Assembly (NCBI GenBank): GCA_027488855.1
Contig: JAIYAV010000092.1
Coordinates: 1-33,549 of the forward strand
Length of the DNA stretch: 33,549 nt
Origin: Saprospiraceae bacterium
GTDB lineage: Bacteria > Bacteroidota > Bacteroidia > Chitinophagales > Saprospiraceae
Direction: 5' to 3'
Made by a program: the position numbers and the translations under genes. The notes beneath the pieces are model-generated. The model saw only the letters and a list, made by a program, of their open reading frames with translations. It did no database searches and was not told where the DNA came from. Positions 6,421 to 15,086 of this stretch are shown here, in pieces; positions within the stretch are counted from its first letter, which is position 1; each line of letters starts with the position of its first letter.

Positions 6421-9264
6421 TCATGACCCCAACAACTCCGATGGCAGTTTCCCGAAGCGCTGCCGGAAACTCCGGGAAAAAGAGCGAGCATCATCGTAGC
6501 CAACTTTCGAGGCCACTTCTGCGATGGAATTGTACCTGCGGTTTTCCAGCAGGCGGCGGGCTTCGTTGAGGCGCACTTCCTGCAGGTACTGAACCGGCGA
6601 AAGCCCCGTCAGGCGCTTCAACTGGCGCAGCAGGGTGGATTCACTCATGGCGAAGTGGTAGGCCAGCGTGGATACACTCAGGGTGTCGTCGGCCAGATGT
6701 TGCCCGACGTAGCCTTCGAAACCCTCCAACCATTCCTGGTCGGGCTGCGAGCGCAACGGGGCTGTAGCTGGCGGTTCCGTTTCCTCAGCAGTTGCAATGC
6801 GCCGGGCCGCCTGGTTTTTCAACAGGTTTTCGATGCGCACCAGCAATTCTTCTTCGTCGAAGGGTTTGAGCAAATAATCGTCCACGCCGATGCGCAGGGC
6901 TTTCAGTTTGTCCTGTATATCCGCCCGGGCAGTGAGCATGATGACCGGGATGTGCCGGGTGGCGTCGTTGGATTTGAGTTTTTCGAGCAATTGGTAGCCG
7001 TCCATGACGGGCATCATGAGGTCGGAAAGGATGATATCGGGGTTGAATGATGAATGATGAGTGATGAATGATGAATTTTGTGCGCGGCGTTTTTCCTTAT
7101 TCATCATTCCTAATTCATCATTCATCATGGACAATGCAGCCTGGCCGTGTTCGGCAGTGAAGACCTGGTATTTGTCCGACAGGATCGTGCGGATGTACTC
7201 CTGCAATTCGGGGTTGTCTTCCACCACGAGAATGGTCGGTTTGGCTGAGCCAGAAATTCCCGTTGACGCGAGGGCCGGTTCGCGGGTGCCCTGTAGGGCA
7301 GTGAACGGGCTATCGGAAGCGCTGATCGGAACAACTTCCAGCTGCTCTGTAAGCCCCAGAGCGGCGGACGCTTCGGCTCCGGCCAGGATGACCGGGAACT
7401 CTACTTTGAAAACCGTACCTTCGCCGAGCTCACTTTTTACTTCGATATGGCCGCCAAACAGCCTCGCATACTCGTGACACAGGGCAAGGCCAATACCTGT
7501 GCCGCCTTCGGCCGGCTTTTCGGGTCGGGTAGTCTGGAAATAGCGGTCGAATAAGTGGGGTAGATCATCGGGATGGATGCCAGGGCCATTGTCTGCAACT
7601 TCGAGTTGGAGAATGCTTTTATTTACAGATAGTTTGGCCTTAATCTGCCCGCCTGTCGGCGTGAACTTGAAGGCATTGGAAAGCAGGTTGTACAACATCT
7701 GGCGGCACTTCTCTTGATCTATCTGAACCAGTAAATCTTTGTCAGTATTGGTTTCAAATGAAAAATCAATCTGTCGGCTATGTGCCAGCGACTCAAATTG
7801 GGCAGCGTAGTTGCTAAAAAAAGCAGACAGTCGGGTCGGTATTGCGTACACTTCCATTTTGCCCATCTCCAATTTCCGCAGGTCAAGTATCTCTGTCACC
7901 AACTGTTCCAATTGTTTACCGCTCCGGTTGACCATTTGCAGCAATTGGGTCTGTTTTTCGTTCAGGCGGTTTTCTTTCAGCAGTGAGCGGATGGGGCCGA
8001 GGATCAAGGTGAGCGGGGTGCGTAGCTCGTGGCTCACATTGGCAAAAAAGCGGGATTTGGCCACATCGAGGCTTTTGAGTTGATCTGACTGTTGCCGGGT
8101 GATAAGGTTGGCTTTCTGTAGACGCAGATAGTAAAAAGCCAACACCCCCGCAAAGCCGATAACCAGTGCAGCGATGACCAACAGCCAATTCCGATTTCCT
8201 TTCTCCTGCCCTAGCTGAAGGTTTGTGGCCAAAAGTTCCTTTTCTTGTTGGGCTACATTGTATTTGGTGCCTATTTCAACAATCTTTTCCATGTTTTCAG
8301 ACTTGAGCAATTTCAACTCTTTGGAGTGGCCAACTTTCAAATAATAAATAGCAGAATCAAGCTGGCCCATTTGCTGAAAAGCTTCGCCCTTGAGGATAAA
8401 GGCTACGTAAAGTTGATCGATGTTGTTCTCTGTGGTAAGGGGATAAAAAAGGAGAACTGAATCTAAGCTGGTCATGGCTTGCCGTGAATTTCCTCTGGCC
8501 AGATTCAGATTGGCCATATTTAAATGGATTGAACGAAATGAGGTGTATTCTTCGATTTTCCGAAACAGTTTCGCACCAAGCTTGTAATGGTAGATCGCCG
8601 TTTCGGGATCTATTTTTTCGTAATTCAACCCAAGAAGCCACTGCCCGGTGGCTTCTTCAAAGATTTTTCCAAATTTTGGCGCTAAACGAATGGCTTCATT
8701 GGCGTAAAAAATGGAGGAGTCCCGATCGCCAAAAATTCTGTGCCAGGAAGAAATCCGTACTGCAAAGTGTGGATAGATGGAATCCAAATGGTATTGTTGA
8801 ATTGTGGCTTGCGCTTCGCGAAGATTGGCTAAACTTCCCTCTTTCTGCCCGACAAACTCCAATTCAGCGGCGATGATCCGGCAGGTTTCGGCAAAAACCA
8901 ACCACTGTTTTTTTGCCTTGCTGGTTCCTTTTAACGCTAATAAAAAATTCATCCCCGTTCGGGCCGTATCGGCATGAACGAGGGCTGAGCCGTGTACCAA
9001 GCGCACTTTTAAGCCTAAAGGGGAATCATACTGGCCTTTCCTTTTGAGCTGCTCCAGCAACTCGGTGGTAATCGCAAGAGCAGACTGACTTCGCTTCGAA
9101 ATCATCAATTTATTGGCCTGTTCAAGAGACTTCAGGATGTTTTTCTGGGTGGAGGCGCCTGGTTGAGCAGAAATCTTCGGTTGGAAAACTGTCAGGTAAA
9201 ACAACAAATACAACAGAGCGGCCTTTAACACCTTTGTGGTGTTTACACGAATGGATGTGGGCAT
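6421..9264 (-). CDS. Hybrid two-component regulator: TPR-HisKA-HATPase-REC-AraC
   Basis: This 947-residue protein combines sensor kinase and transcription factor. Domain order: N-terminal signal/membrane segment (14-28); extracytoplasmic TPR-like helices (about 40-330); membrane helix (about 358-380); HisKA with His412 in FFANVSHELRTPL; HATPase_c with N box LLSNAFKFTP, DNGPGI and GGTGIGLAL; receiver (676-815) with ILVVEDN, Asp748 in ILSDLMMPVMDG and Lys800; AraC-type double HTH (about 850-947, ending in EVASKVGYDDARSFSRSFRQ and FGKLPSELLGS). Unlike the polysaccharide-sensing HTCS of gut Bacteroides, it has no beta-propeller sensor. The receiver carries about 28 extra residues (713-740, MMNDELGMMNKE... 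HHSSFN) between its second helix and the strand leading to Asp748, encoded by an inserted palindrome. The neighbouring secreted lectin protein is a likely but unproven target. It may be autoregulated. Confidence 0.92.
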   Translation of the reverse strand: MPTSIRVNTTKVLKAALLYLLFYLTVFQPKISAQPGASTQKNILKSLEQANKLMISKRSQSALAITTELLEQLKRKGQYDSPLGLKVRLVHGSALVHADTARTGMNFLLALKGTSKAKKQWLVFAETCRIIAAELEFVGQKEGSLANLREAQATIQQYHLDSIYPHFAVRISSWHRIFGDRDSSIFYANEAIRLAPKFGKIFEEATGQWLLGLNYEKIDPETAIYHYKLGAKLFRKIEEYTSFRSIHLNMANLNLARGNSRQAMTSLDSVLLFYPLTTENNIDQLYVAFILKGEAFQQMGQLDSAIYYLKVGHSKELKLLKSENMEKIVEIGTKYNVAQQEKELLATNLQLGQEKGNRNWLLVIAALVIGFAGVLAFYYLRLQKANLITRQQSDQLKSLDVAKSRFFANVSHELRTPLTLILGPIRSLLKENRLNEKQTQLLQMVNRSGKQLEQLVTEILDLRKLEMGKMEVYAIPTRLSAFFSNYAAQFESLAHSRQIDFSFETNTDKDLLVQIDQEKCRQMLYNLLSNAFKFTPTGGQIKAKLSVNKSILQLEVADNGPGIHPDDLPHLFDRYFQTTRPEKPAEGGTGIGLALCHEYARLFGGHIEVKSELGEGTVFKVEFPVILAGAEASAALGLTEQLEVVPISASDSPFTALQGTREPALASTGISGSAKPTILVVEDNPELQEYIRTILSDKYQVFTAEHGQAALSMMNDELGMMNKEKRRAQNSSFITHHSSFNPDIILSDLMMPVMDGYQLLEKLKSNDATRHIPVIMLTARADIQDKLKALRIGVDDYLLKPFDEEELLVRIENLLKNQAARRIATAEETEPPATAPLRSQPDQEWLEGFEGYVGQHLADDTLSVSTLAYHFAMSESTLLRQLKRLTGLSPVQYLQEVRLNEARRLLENRRYNSIAEVASKVGYDDARSFSRSFRQRFGKLPSELLGS
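7047..7128. repeat. In-frame palindromic insertion inside the receiver domain
   Basis: An imperfect inverted repeat built from the word ATGATGA: left arm from 7047 (ATGATGAATGATGA ... GAATGATGAAT), right arm ending at 7128 with the complement of the same words, and a loop of roughly 20-25 bases around TGTGCGCGGCG. It lies within the hybrid regulator, keeps the frame open, and encodes residues 713-740, which have no counterpart in ordinary receivers. Both strands are full of ATG/CAT words, so translation gives repetitive Met-Asn-Asp on one arm and Ser-Ser-Phe/His-His on the other. Confidence 0.88.
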
Positions 9265-9410
9265 GAATTTAGGGCTAATGAGAATTACCGGGAAAGGAAA
9301 AATAGAAGGAAAACAGAAGGAAAACGATTTTGTTTGTTAATTCGGGCAAACAAAGATCAACTAAATATCGATGAATTCCTTTGAAAAGACTATTTCAACC
9401 ATAAAAATAA

Positions 9411-9467
9411 AAAACGCAAGAGACTGTCGATTTGGTACGGTATGCCCTACAGCATGGGTTTCAAGGA
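9411..9467 (+). pseudogene. Fragment of a LuxR-type response regulator 3' end
   Basis: The frame reads KTQETVDLVRYALQHGFQG and matches the end of the regulator at 3592-4254 (ELVRYAMQHGFQG). At DNA level 9432-9466 and 4213-4247 agree at 30 of 35 bases counted by eye, with most differences at third codon positions. An in-frame TAA stands just upstream (9408-9410), so nothing longer can be translated. It is the remnant of a paralogous regulator gene and lies on the same strand as the intact one, 5.2 kb away. Confidence 0.7.
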
Positions 9468-9497
9468 TGCTGTAGGAAATTTTGTCGGCGTCCCTTT

Positions 9498-11078
9498 TTA
9501 ATCCTCCACCCTCAACGACCCCATCACCAAACGCGGCCGACTCAGCAACTGGTAACGCGTGGTCAGAAAAAAGAGCTCCTCCGGACCGGTTTGTTTACAG
9601 TGGCGTGCTACGACGAGCCCTTTGTTGGTATCGTCTTTCAATTTGAAAGCGAGGTCGCGAGCCATTTGGCCATCCACATTAATGGTCACGATGGTTGCTA
9701 CAGCATCGTTAAAAGAGCTAATCCGTTTAGCGGGTACATTCAGTGGTTTTTTCAAATTGTCTACATCATCATTGTACAAAAAATAGAGGTTGCTACCCGA
9801 AACCATCATGGTATACCCATTAAAAACTGGCGTTTCCTCCATGATTTGCCTTTTGGGAATGGTGCGCACCCATTCTATTTCTCCGGTCGGGCTGATGCTG
9901 GTGACACATATTTCATTGTTGACATAGGTGGTACGCGTGACCCAATAGTTGCCATTCAGGTATCGTCTAATGATGAAATAGGCTTGTTCTGCGGTGACCA
10001 CCGCACCGCCGTCATCGCGCAGGATAATCTGATTGAATTGAAAGGTTCTATCTAGCCCTTCATCGCCACTTTTGTCTTTATCGGTGTCAAACAATGCGAG
10101 GTCACTAGGGGTAAATTCTTTATGGTTGGTGGTAAGCATTTTACCATCTTGTCCGCTGATGCGCGAAAAAAAGACCCCTTGAATCACCCCTCGACGGTCG
10201 TTGGAATAAAATCCTGCACAACTCAAATCTCCTGCGGCATCGAGTTTGAACGTCACATCAGTAGCATATTTTTCACCCAATTGCAATTGGATTTGATAAG
10301 GTACTGTACTTTCTGCGTCCAGGCGAAACACCACCATTTTATAAGCGGGACTGCGTTTGCCGTCTTCTCTTTTGGATTCCTTGTTGTTGTTTTCGTCATA
10401 AATTTTCGCCAACAGGTATACTCTTCCATCGTTGGCCACCGTCCAGTTTTTGAAGCCAAACTGCTTCTGCGAATACGGCAGTGTAAAGACCTTTTCCCAA
10501 AGTTTTTGCAGCTTGTGGTCATGCACGATGACACTGACTTGGGTTTTTACATCGTTGTCATCGTCATCAGCATAGGTCGCCACCATGAGTTTGGTCGTAT
10601 CCTCCGACATTTTCCAATCCACTTCCTGCGGTTCATCGTCTTTGCTTCTCCATTGAATTTGGGCGAGGCGGGTCGTTTTGCCAATCCGTCCATCCATGGT
10701 AATGGGCGTGGCTTGCAACCTGAGCGTTTTATCCCTGGCCTCGTACTGGTGGGTACACAACAAAAATTTATCCAGGGCATAGAAACAATTGCCAAAAGAA
10801 ATGTCCTCTTCCTTTACCACAAGTTCTCGGGAAAAGAGCAATTTGAACTTGTGGTCGTACTTCTGTAAAAGTGGAGGTTTTTTATCGCGAAAAGTAAAAC
10901 CACTGCCATCATTTTCTGTCCACAAAACATAGTGCCCGCTGGCATCGTGGTGGAGGTGTCCCCAAAAATCCAGGCCTTTGTCCTCTTTCATTTCGGGGCC
11001 AAATGCGAAGTTTACTTTTTGGGCAAAAACTCCACCCACACAAAACAGAAACCCGATTAAAAATACAATACGCATCAT
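9498..11078 (-). CDS. Secreted protein of unknown function
   Basis: This 526-residue protein has a clear signal peptide (MMRIVFLIGFLFCVGGVFAQ, cleavage after AQ). The mature part alternates beta-strand-like stretches with acidic loops (SKDDEPQEVDW, ATYADDDDNDVKT) and repeated W/F..DGRVYLL-type segments, compatible with a beta-propeller or similar all-beta fold. It has no T9SS sorting tail, lipobox or membrane segment, so a periplasmic or outer-membrane-facing location is expected. I do not recognise a specific family; similar secreted proteins of this length are common as hypotheticals in Bacteroidota. It stands alone, divergent from the rhamnosidase gene on its right; on the left it ends 30 bases from the LuxR fragment. 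Either of two adjacent ATGs (11078 or 11075) may be the start. Confidence 0.82.
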   Translation of the reverse strand: MMRIVFLIGFLFCVGGVFAQKVNFAFGPEMKEDKGLDFWGHLHHDASGHYVLWTENDGSGFTFRDKKPPLLQKYDHKFKLLFSRELVVKEEDISFGNCFYALDKFLLCTHQYEARDKTLRLQATPITMDGRIGKTTRLAQIQWRSKDDEPQEVDWKMSEDTTKLMVATYADDDDNDVKTQVSVIVHDHKLQKLWEKVFTLPYSQKQFGFKNWTVANDGRVYLLAKIYDENNNKESKREDGKRSPAYKMVVFRLDAESTVPYQIQLQLGEKYATDVTFKLDAAGDLSCAGFYSNDRRGVIQGVFFSRISGQDGKMLTTNHKEFTPSDLALFDTDKDKSGDEGLDRTFQFNQIILRDDGGAVVTAEQAYFIIRRYLNGNYWVTRTTYVNNEICVTSISPTGEIEWVRTIPKRQIMEETPVFNGYTMMVSGSNLYFLYNDDVDNLKKPLNVPAKRISSFNDAVATIVTINVDGQMARDLAFKLKDDTNKGLVVARHCKQTGPEELFFLTTRYQLLSRPRLVMGSLRVED

Positions 11079-11271
11079 GCAGGCTTATTTTTTTTAACGA
11101 GTGTAAACATACTGATGAGTTGCTGGATTTTTATGCATCATTCAACAACTTGTCATGAACAAGTCTGAATGGTGATGGTTGGTCGCTTTTGTACCAAGAT
11201 GCGCAGCATCGTTAGCATGTGCGCATAAATTCTTTTTGACTCCCGATCTTACCTTCACCCCAAATCAAAAT

Positions 11272-11293
11272 AATCCCCTATCTTACCACCAAG
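11272..11293 (+). promoter_or_regulatory. Putative promoter -7 region of the GH78 gene
   Basis: The stretch contains CCCCTATCTTACCACCAAG and lies about 40 bases before the ATG. The TATCTT core resembles the Bacteroidota -7 box (TAnnTTTG). A very similar sequence (CCCCTATCTTCACCGCAAG) precedes the STAND gene at 29842-29863, with 18 of 22 bases identical by eye. No convincing -33 box is seen. Confidence 0.4.
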
Positions 11294-11331
11294 TATCAGG
11301 ACACCTTATTCAACCACAACCTCTCGCAAGC

Positions 11332-14300
11332 ATGAAACACTCACTCCTTGCCCTCTTTATCCTACTGAGCATCGCGGCCAACGCCCAGGTCACCTTGACC
11401 AATCTCAAAACCAATTACCGCAACACCCCCATCGGCACCGACATCGCCACCCCGCAGTTTTCCTGGCAAATGCAAGCCCCCAACACCAGCCGTGGCTTGG
11501 CCCAAAAAGTTTACCAAATTTTGGTCAAAAGTGACAAAGGGCTGAAGGTCTGGGATTCCGGCAAAGTCAATTCCGCGCAAGCACACGCGATCCAATATGC
11601 GGGCGAAGCCTTAAAACCCAGCACTCGCTACACCTGGGAACTCAATGTTTGGGACAACCAAGGCAAACTGAGCAAATCCGCCTCCTGGTTTGAAACGGGC
11701 CTCCTCGATCCTTCGGAAAAAGCCTGGTCGGGTGCCCAATGGATTGGCGGTGGAGCGGCAGATGACGTTTTTTACCCCCACTACCTGTCCGTTTTCAAAT
11801 TCAGTTTTGCCGTTCAATTGGATAAAAATTCAAGTTCCACCAAAGCAGCCTTCGTCTTTGGAGCCAACGATACCCGCTTGTCCAACCGCTACCTCAACCT
11901 CATGGGGGTCGAAAAAGGCAAAAATGAAAGTTATGTCGCCCTGGAACTGGACATATCCGGCTTGAATGACAGCCCTGAATCGAAAGCCAAGCTCAACATT
12001 TTCAGGGTAGGATATACCAACAACGACAAAGCCGATGTGCCTTTTCAATCCTTAGACATCCCGCAAAGCATCATCAAGCAGCAGAATAAGTACGATAAGC
12101 ACCAGATTTATGCAGAGTGCAACTTTGGCTTGTTTGAGTTTTTCATCAATGGTACCGACAATGCGCATAAAATTGCCTTACCCGGACCGGAGCCCACCTC
12201 GCCCTTTGCCCCCCGAGGCCTGAATTTGAACCCCGTTGGTTCTGGCAACAACTTCATCAGCTTCCCCATGTTGGCCGATATGGGTTTTAAAACGGAAGCT
12301 GGGCAGACTGCCTTTTTCTCCGAGTTAACGGTTAAAAATTTCCGCTTTCCCAGCAATGTGATTTTTGAAGACAAGGACAATCAGCTCTTAAAGAACATCC
12401 CCAAAGAAAACGCTGCCTATAAGTTTTCGGGCCAACAATTGGCCACTGCCGATGCTTCCCGCAATGCCACGCCAATGTTGAGAACAGCTTTTCAAACCAA
12501 ACCCAACATCAAAAAAGCCCGCCTGTACGTCACTGCCCGAGGGATTTACGAAGTTTACCTCAATGGCAAAAGGGTCAGTGAGGAGTATTTCAATCCGGGT
12601 TTGACCCAATACAACAAACACCACCAGTACCAAACGTATGACGTCACCTCAAACTTGATCGCCGGCAAAGCAAACGCCCTGGGTGCCTGGCTCAGCGAAG
12701 GCTGGTGGAGTGGCAACATCACTTACAGCGGCGAAAGTTGGAACTTCTTTGGCGACCGCCAATCCTTATTGGCTAAAATGGTCATCACCTATGTCGATGG
12801 CACGGAGCAAATCATCACTTCCAATGCCAAAGACTGGAAACTCTTCACCGATGGCCCCGTTCGTTACGGATCCTATTTCCAGGGTGAAGTATACGACGCT
12901 GGCAAAGAGGCTGCAATCCAAGGATGGACCGCCGCAGGTTTTAATGACGCGGCCTGGAAACCCGCCAGTGTAGTCCCCTTGGAAGGCAATGCCTACCTGG
13001 GCACCTTTACCGAACGAGGCAGAGCGACGACCTTTGATTACAAAGATTTCAAGTTGATCGGCAACATGGACGAAAACGTGAAAATCGTCAGAACCTTGAC
13101 GGCTCGTTCCGTAAAAGAAGTCCGCCCCAAAGTCTACGTCTACGACATGGGGCAAAACATGGTGGGTATCCCTAAAATTTTGATCAAAAACGGCCAAAAA
13201 GGCCAGGTGATCAACCTACGCTTTGCGGAGATTGCCTATCCTGCCTTGCCAGATTACAAAGGCAACGAAGGCATGATCATGTTGGAAAACATCCGCGCCG
13301 CCTTGACCCAAGACCGCTACATCCTCAAAGGTGGTGATGAAGTGATCCAACCCCGGTTCACCTTCCATGGCTACCAATATTTGGAGATTACCGGAATTGA
13401 TGCGGCCATTCCGATTGAAAATGTAAAGGGCCTGGTGCTGAGTTCAGTCCATGAATTGGCTTCCCATTACGAAACCAATAACCCGCTGGTCAACAAACTT
13501 TGGGAAAACATCACCTGGTCACTGAGAAGTAATTTCCTTTCCATCCCCACCGATTGCCCGCAGCGCAACGAGCGGATGGGCTGGAGCGGCGACATTTCCG
13601 TATTTTCAAAAGCAGCCACCTACCTGGCCGATGCACCCATGTTTTTGCGCAGGCATATGCTAGCGATGCGGGACATCCAGTTTGAAAATGGCCGCTTTAC
13701 CGATGTGGCACCCGTAGGTGGTGGTTTTGGTGGCACACTTTGGGGCAGCGCAGGCATCACCGTGGCCTGGGAAACTTACCGCCAGTACGGCGACATCCAG
13801 CTATTGCAGGAGCATTACCCGGCGATGAAGCGATATGTGGATTTTCTGGATACAAAAATTGATCCCCAAACTGGCATCCTCAACGAAGGCCCACTGGGTG
13901 ACTGGTTGAGCCCCGAAGGCAACAAAAACGACAATACCCTTTTCTGGATGGCTTATTATGCCTACGATCTGGACATTTTGAGCCAAATGGCCAATGCCCT
14001 GGGCAAATCCGCCGACGCAACTGAATTAAACCAGCGCAGCGCAAGCATCAAGGCCAAAACCAATGCGGTGTATCTGAATGAAGCGTGCAAAACCGTAAAA
14101 TCGGGTATCAAAACTGGCTTCATGGGTGCCCCCAACGAAAGCGACAGCCGGACCCAGTCTGAAAAAGGCAACCTCATGGATACCCAGGCATCCTATGCCA
14201 TTCCATTGGATTTGGACATCTTCAATGCTACCAATAAAGCAAAGTCCTTGGAGGGTTTACGCGCTACGATCACCCGAACCAATGTAGACGATGGCGGCGT

Positions 14301-14907
14301 AAAACGGCCAGAATACTCCCTGATGACGGGCTTCATTGGTACGGCTTCGATCAGTGAAGCATTGTCCGAAAATGGTGCCGACGATTTGGCTTACAAGCTC
14401 TTGACCAACAAGCAATATCCTTCCTGGTTGTATTCGGTGGTCAATGGTTCTTCATCGATCTGGGAACGACTCAACAGTTACACCGTCGAAAATGGCTTTG
14501 GTGGCAACAACAGCATGAATTCCTTCAACCATTATTCTTTCGGAGCGGTGGCGGCCTGGATGTACAATTTCTCCTTGGGCATTCAAAGAGACCCCAGTGT
14601 GCCTGCCTTCAAATCCTTCATCCTCCAGCCTACCCCCGACCCCAATGGGGAAATCACTTCCGCCAGCGGCCATTATGATTCGATGTACGGACAGATTAGG
14701 AGTGCCTGGAAAATGGAGAAAGGAAAGCTGATTTATACCTGCACTGTTCCTGCCAACAGTTCTGCTACCTTGTATTTGCCCGCGAAAAGTATCAATCAAA
14801 TAACCGAATCTGGAAAACCGATCAGCCAGTGGGCTGGGGTCGCTGTATCTGGGGCTAAGGTGAAAATTCCTTTGGGATCGGGGAGTTATCAGTTTGTGGT
14901 GCTGTAG
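11332..14907 (+). CDS. Alpha-L-rhamnosidase, glycoside hydrolase family 78
   Basis: This 1191-residue secreted enzyme starts at the ATG at 11332 (MKHSLLALFILLSIAANAQ), a typical signal peptide; a longer frame to 11179 is not needed. Family features run in order: an N-terminal Ig-like domain (VTLTNLKTNYRNTPIGTD..PQFSWQM), a long beta-sandwich region including a lectin-like insertion, the rhamnosidase N domain (YLNGKRVSEEYFNPGLTQYNK), the (alpha/alpha)6 catalytic barrel with PTDCPQRNERMGWSGD at about residues 738-753, and a C-terminal beta domain. The DCPQR.ER.GW.GD motif holds the acidic residues used for catalysis and rhamnose binding in GH78. It should release terminal alpha-L-rhamnose from plant or microbial glycans or glycosides. 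No T9SS tail is present, so it is probably periplasmic. A DUF1593 secreted protein follows in the same direction. Confidence 0.95.
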   Translation: MKHSLLALFILLSIAANAQVTLTNLKTNYRNTPIGTDIATPQFSWQMQAPNTSRGLAQKVYQILVKSDKGLKVWDSGKVNSAQAHAIQYAGEALKPSTRYTWELNVWDNQGKLSKSASWFETGLLDPSEKAWSGAQWIGGGAADDVFYPHYLSVFKFSFAVQLDKNSSSTKAAFVFGANDTRLSNRYLNLMGVEKGKNESYVALELDISGLNDSPESKAKLNIFRVGYTNNDKADVPFQSLDIPQSIIKQQNKYDKHQIYAECNFGLFEFFINGTDNAHKIALPGPEPTSPFAPRGLNLNPVGSGNNFISFPMLADMGFKTEAGQTAFFSELTVKNFRFPSNVIFEDKDNQLLKNIPKENAAYKFSGQQLATADASRNATPMLRTAFQTKPNIKKARLYVTARGIYEVYLNGKRVSEEYFNPGLTQYNKHHQYQTYDVTSNLIAGKANALGAWLSEGWWSGNITYSGESWNFFGDRQSLLAKMVITYVDGTEQIITSNAKDWKLFTDGPVRYGSYFQGEVYDAGKEAAIQGWTAAGFNDAAWKPASVVPLEGNAYLGTFTERGRATTFDYKDFKLIGNMDENVKIVRTLTARSVKEVRPKVYVYDMGQNMVGIPKILIKNGQKGQVINLRFAEIAYPALPDYKGNEGMIMLENIRAALTQDRYILKGGDEVIQPRFTFHGYQYLEITGIDAAIPIENVKGLVLSSVHELASHYETNNPLVNKLWENITWSLRSNFLSIPTDCPQRNERMGWSGDISVFSKAATYLADAPMFLRRHMLAMRDIQFENGRFTDVAPVGGGFGGTLWGSAGITVAWETYRQYGDIQLLQEHYPAMKRYVDFLDTKIDPQTGILNEGPLGDWLSPEGNKNDNTLFWMAYYAYDLDILSQMANALGKSADATELNQRSASIKAKTNAVYLNEACKTVKSGIKTGFMGAPNESDSRTQSEKGNLMDTQASYAIPLDLDIFNATNKAKSLEGLRATITRTNVDDGGVKRPEYSLMTGFIGTASISEALSENGADDLAYKLLTNKQYPSWLYSVVNGSSSIWERLNSYTVENGFGGNNSMNSFNHYSFGAVAAWMYNFSLGIQRDPSVPAFKSFILQPTPDPNGEITSASGHYDSMYGQIRSAWKMEKGKLIYTCTVPANSSATLYLPAKSINQITESGKPISQWAGVAVSGAKVKIPLGSGSYQFVVL

Positions 14908-14970
14908 TTCATTCTGTTTCAATTGGATGCTCAACGGGCAATTTGAAAGTATCTCACAAATCTAAGGTCT

Positions 14971-14999
14971 CTCCCCGAAAGTTTTAGACTTTCGGGGAG
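14971..14999 (+). terminator. Hairpin after the GH78 gene
   Basis: A perfect 12-bp stem (CTCCCCGAAAGT and its complement) with a 5-base loop lies 63 bases after the rhamnosidase stop and 88 before the next start. No T-run follows, so it may be a weak or factor-dependent terminator, or a stabilising 3' hairpin. Confidence 0.6.
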
Positions 15000-15086
15000 G
15001 GATTCCAGATCGTGCTAACTGCTAGACATTTGGTGATCTAATCATTACAAGTCTAATTTTCGTTCATCCCTAACAACAAAACCAGT

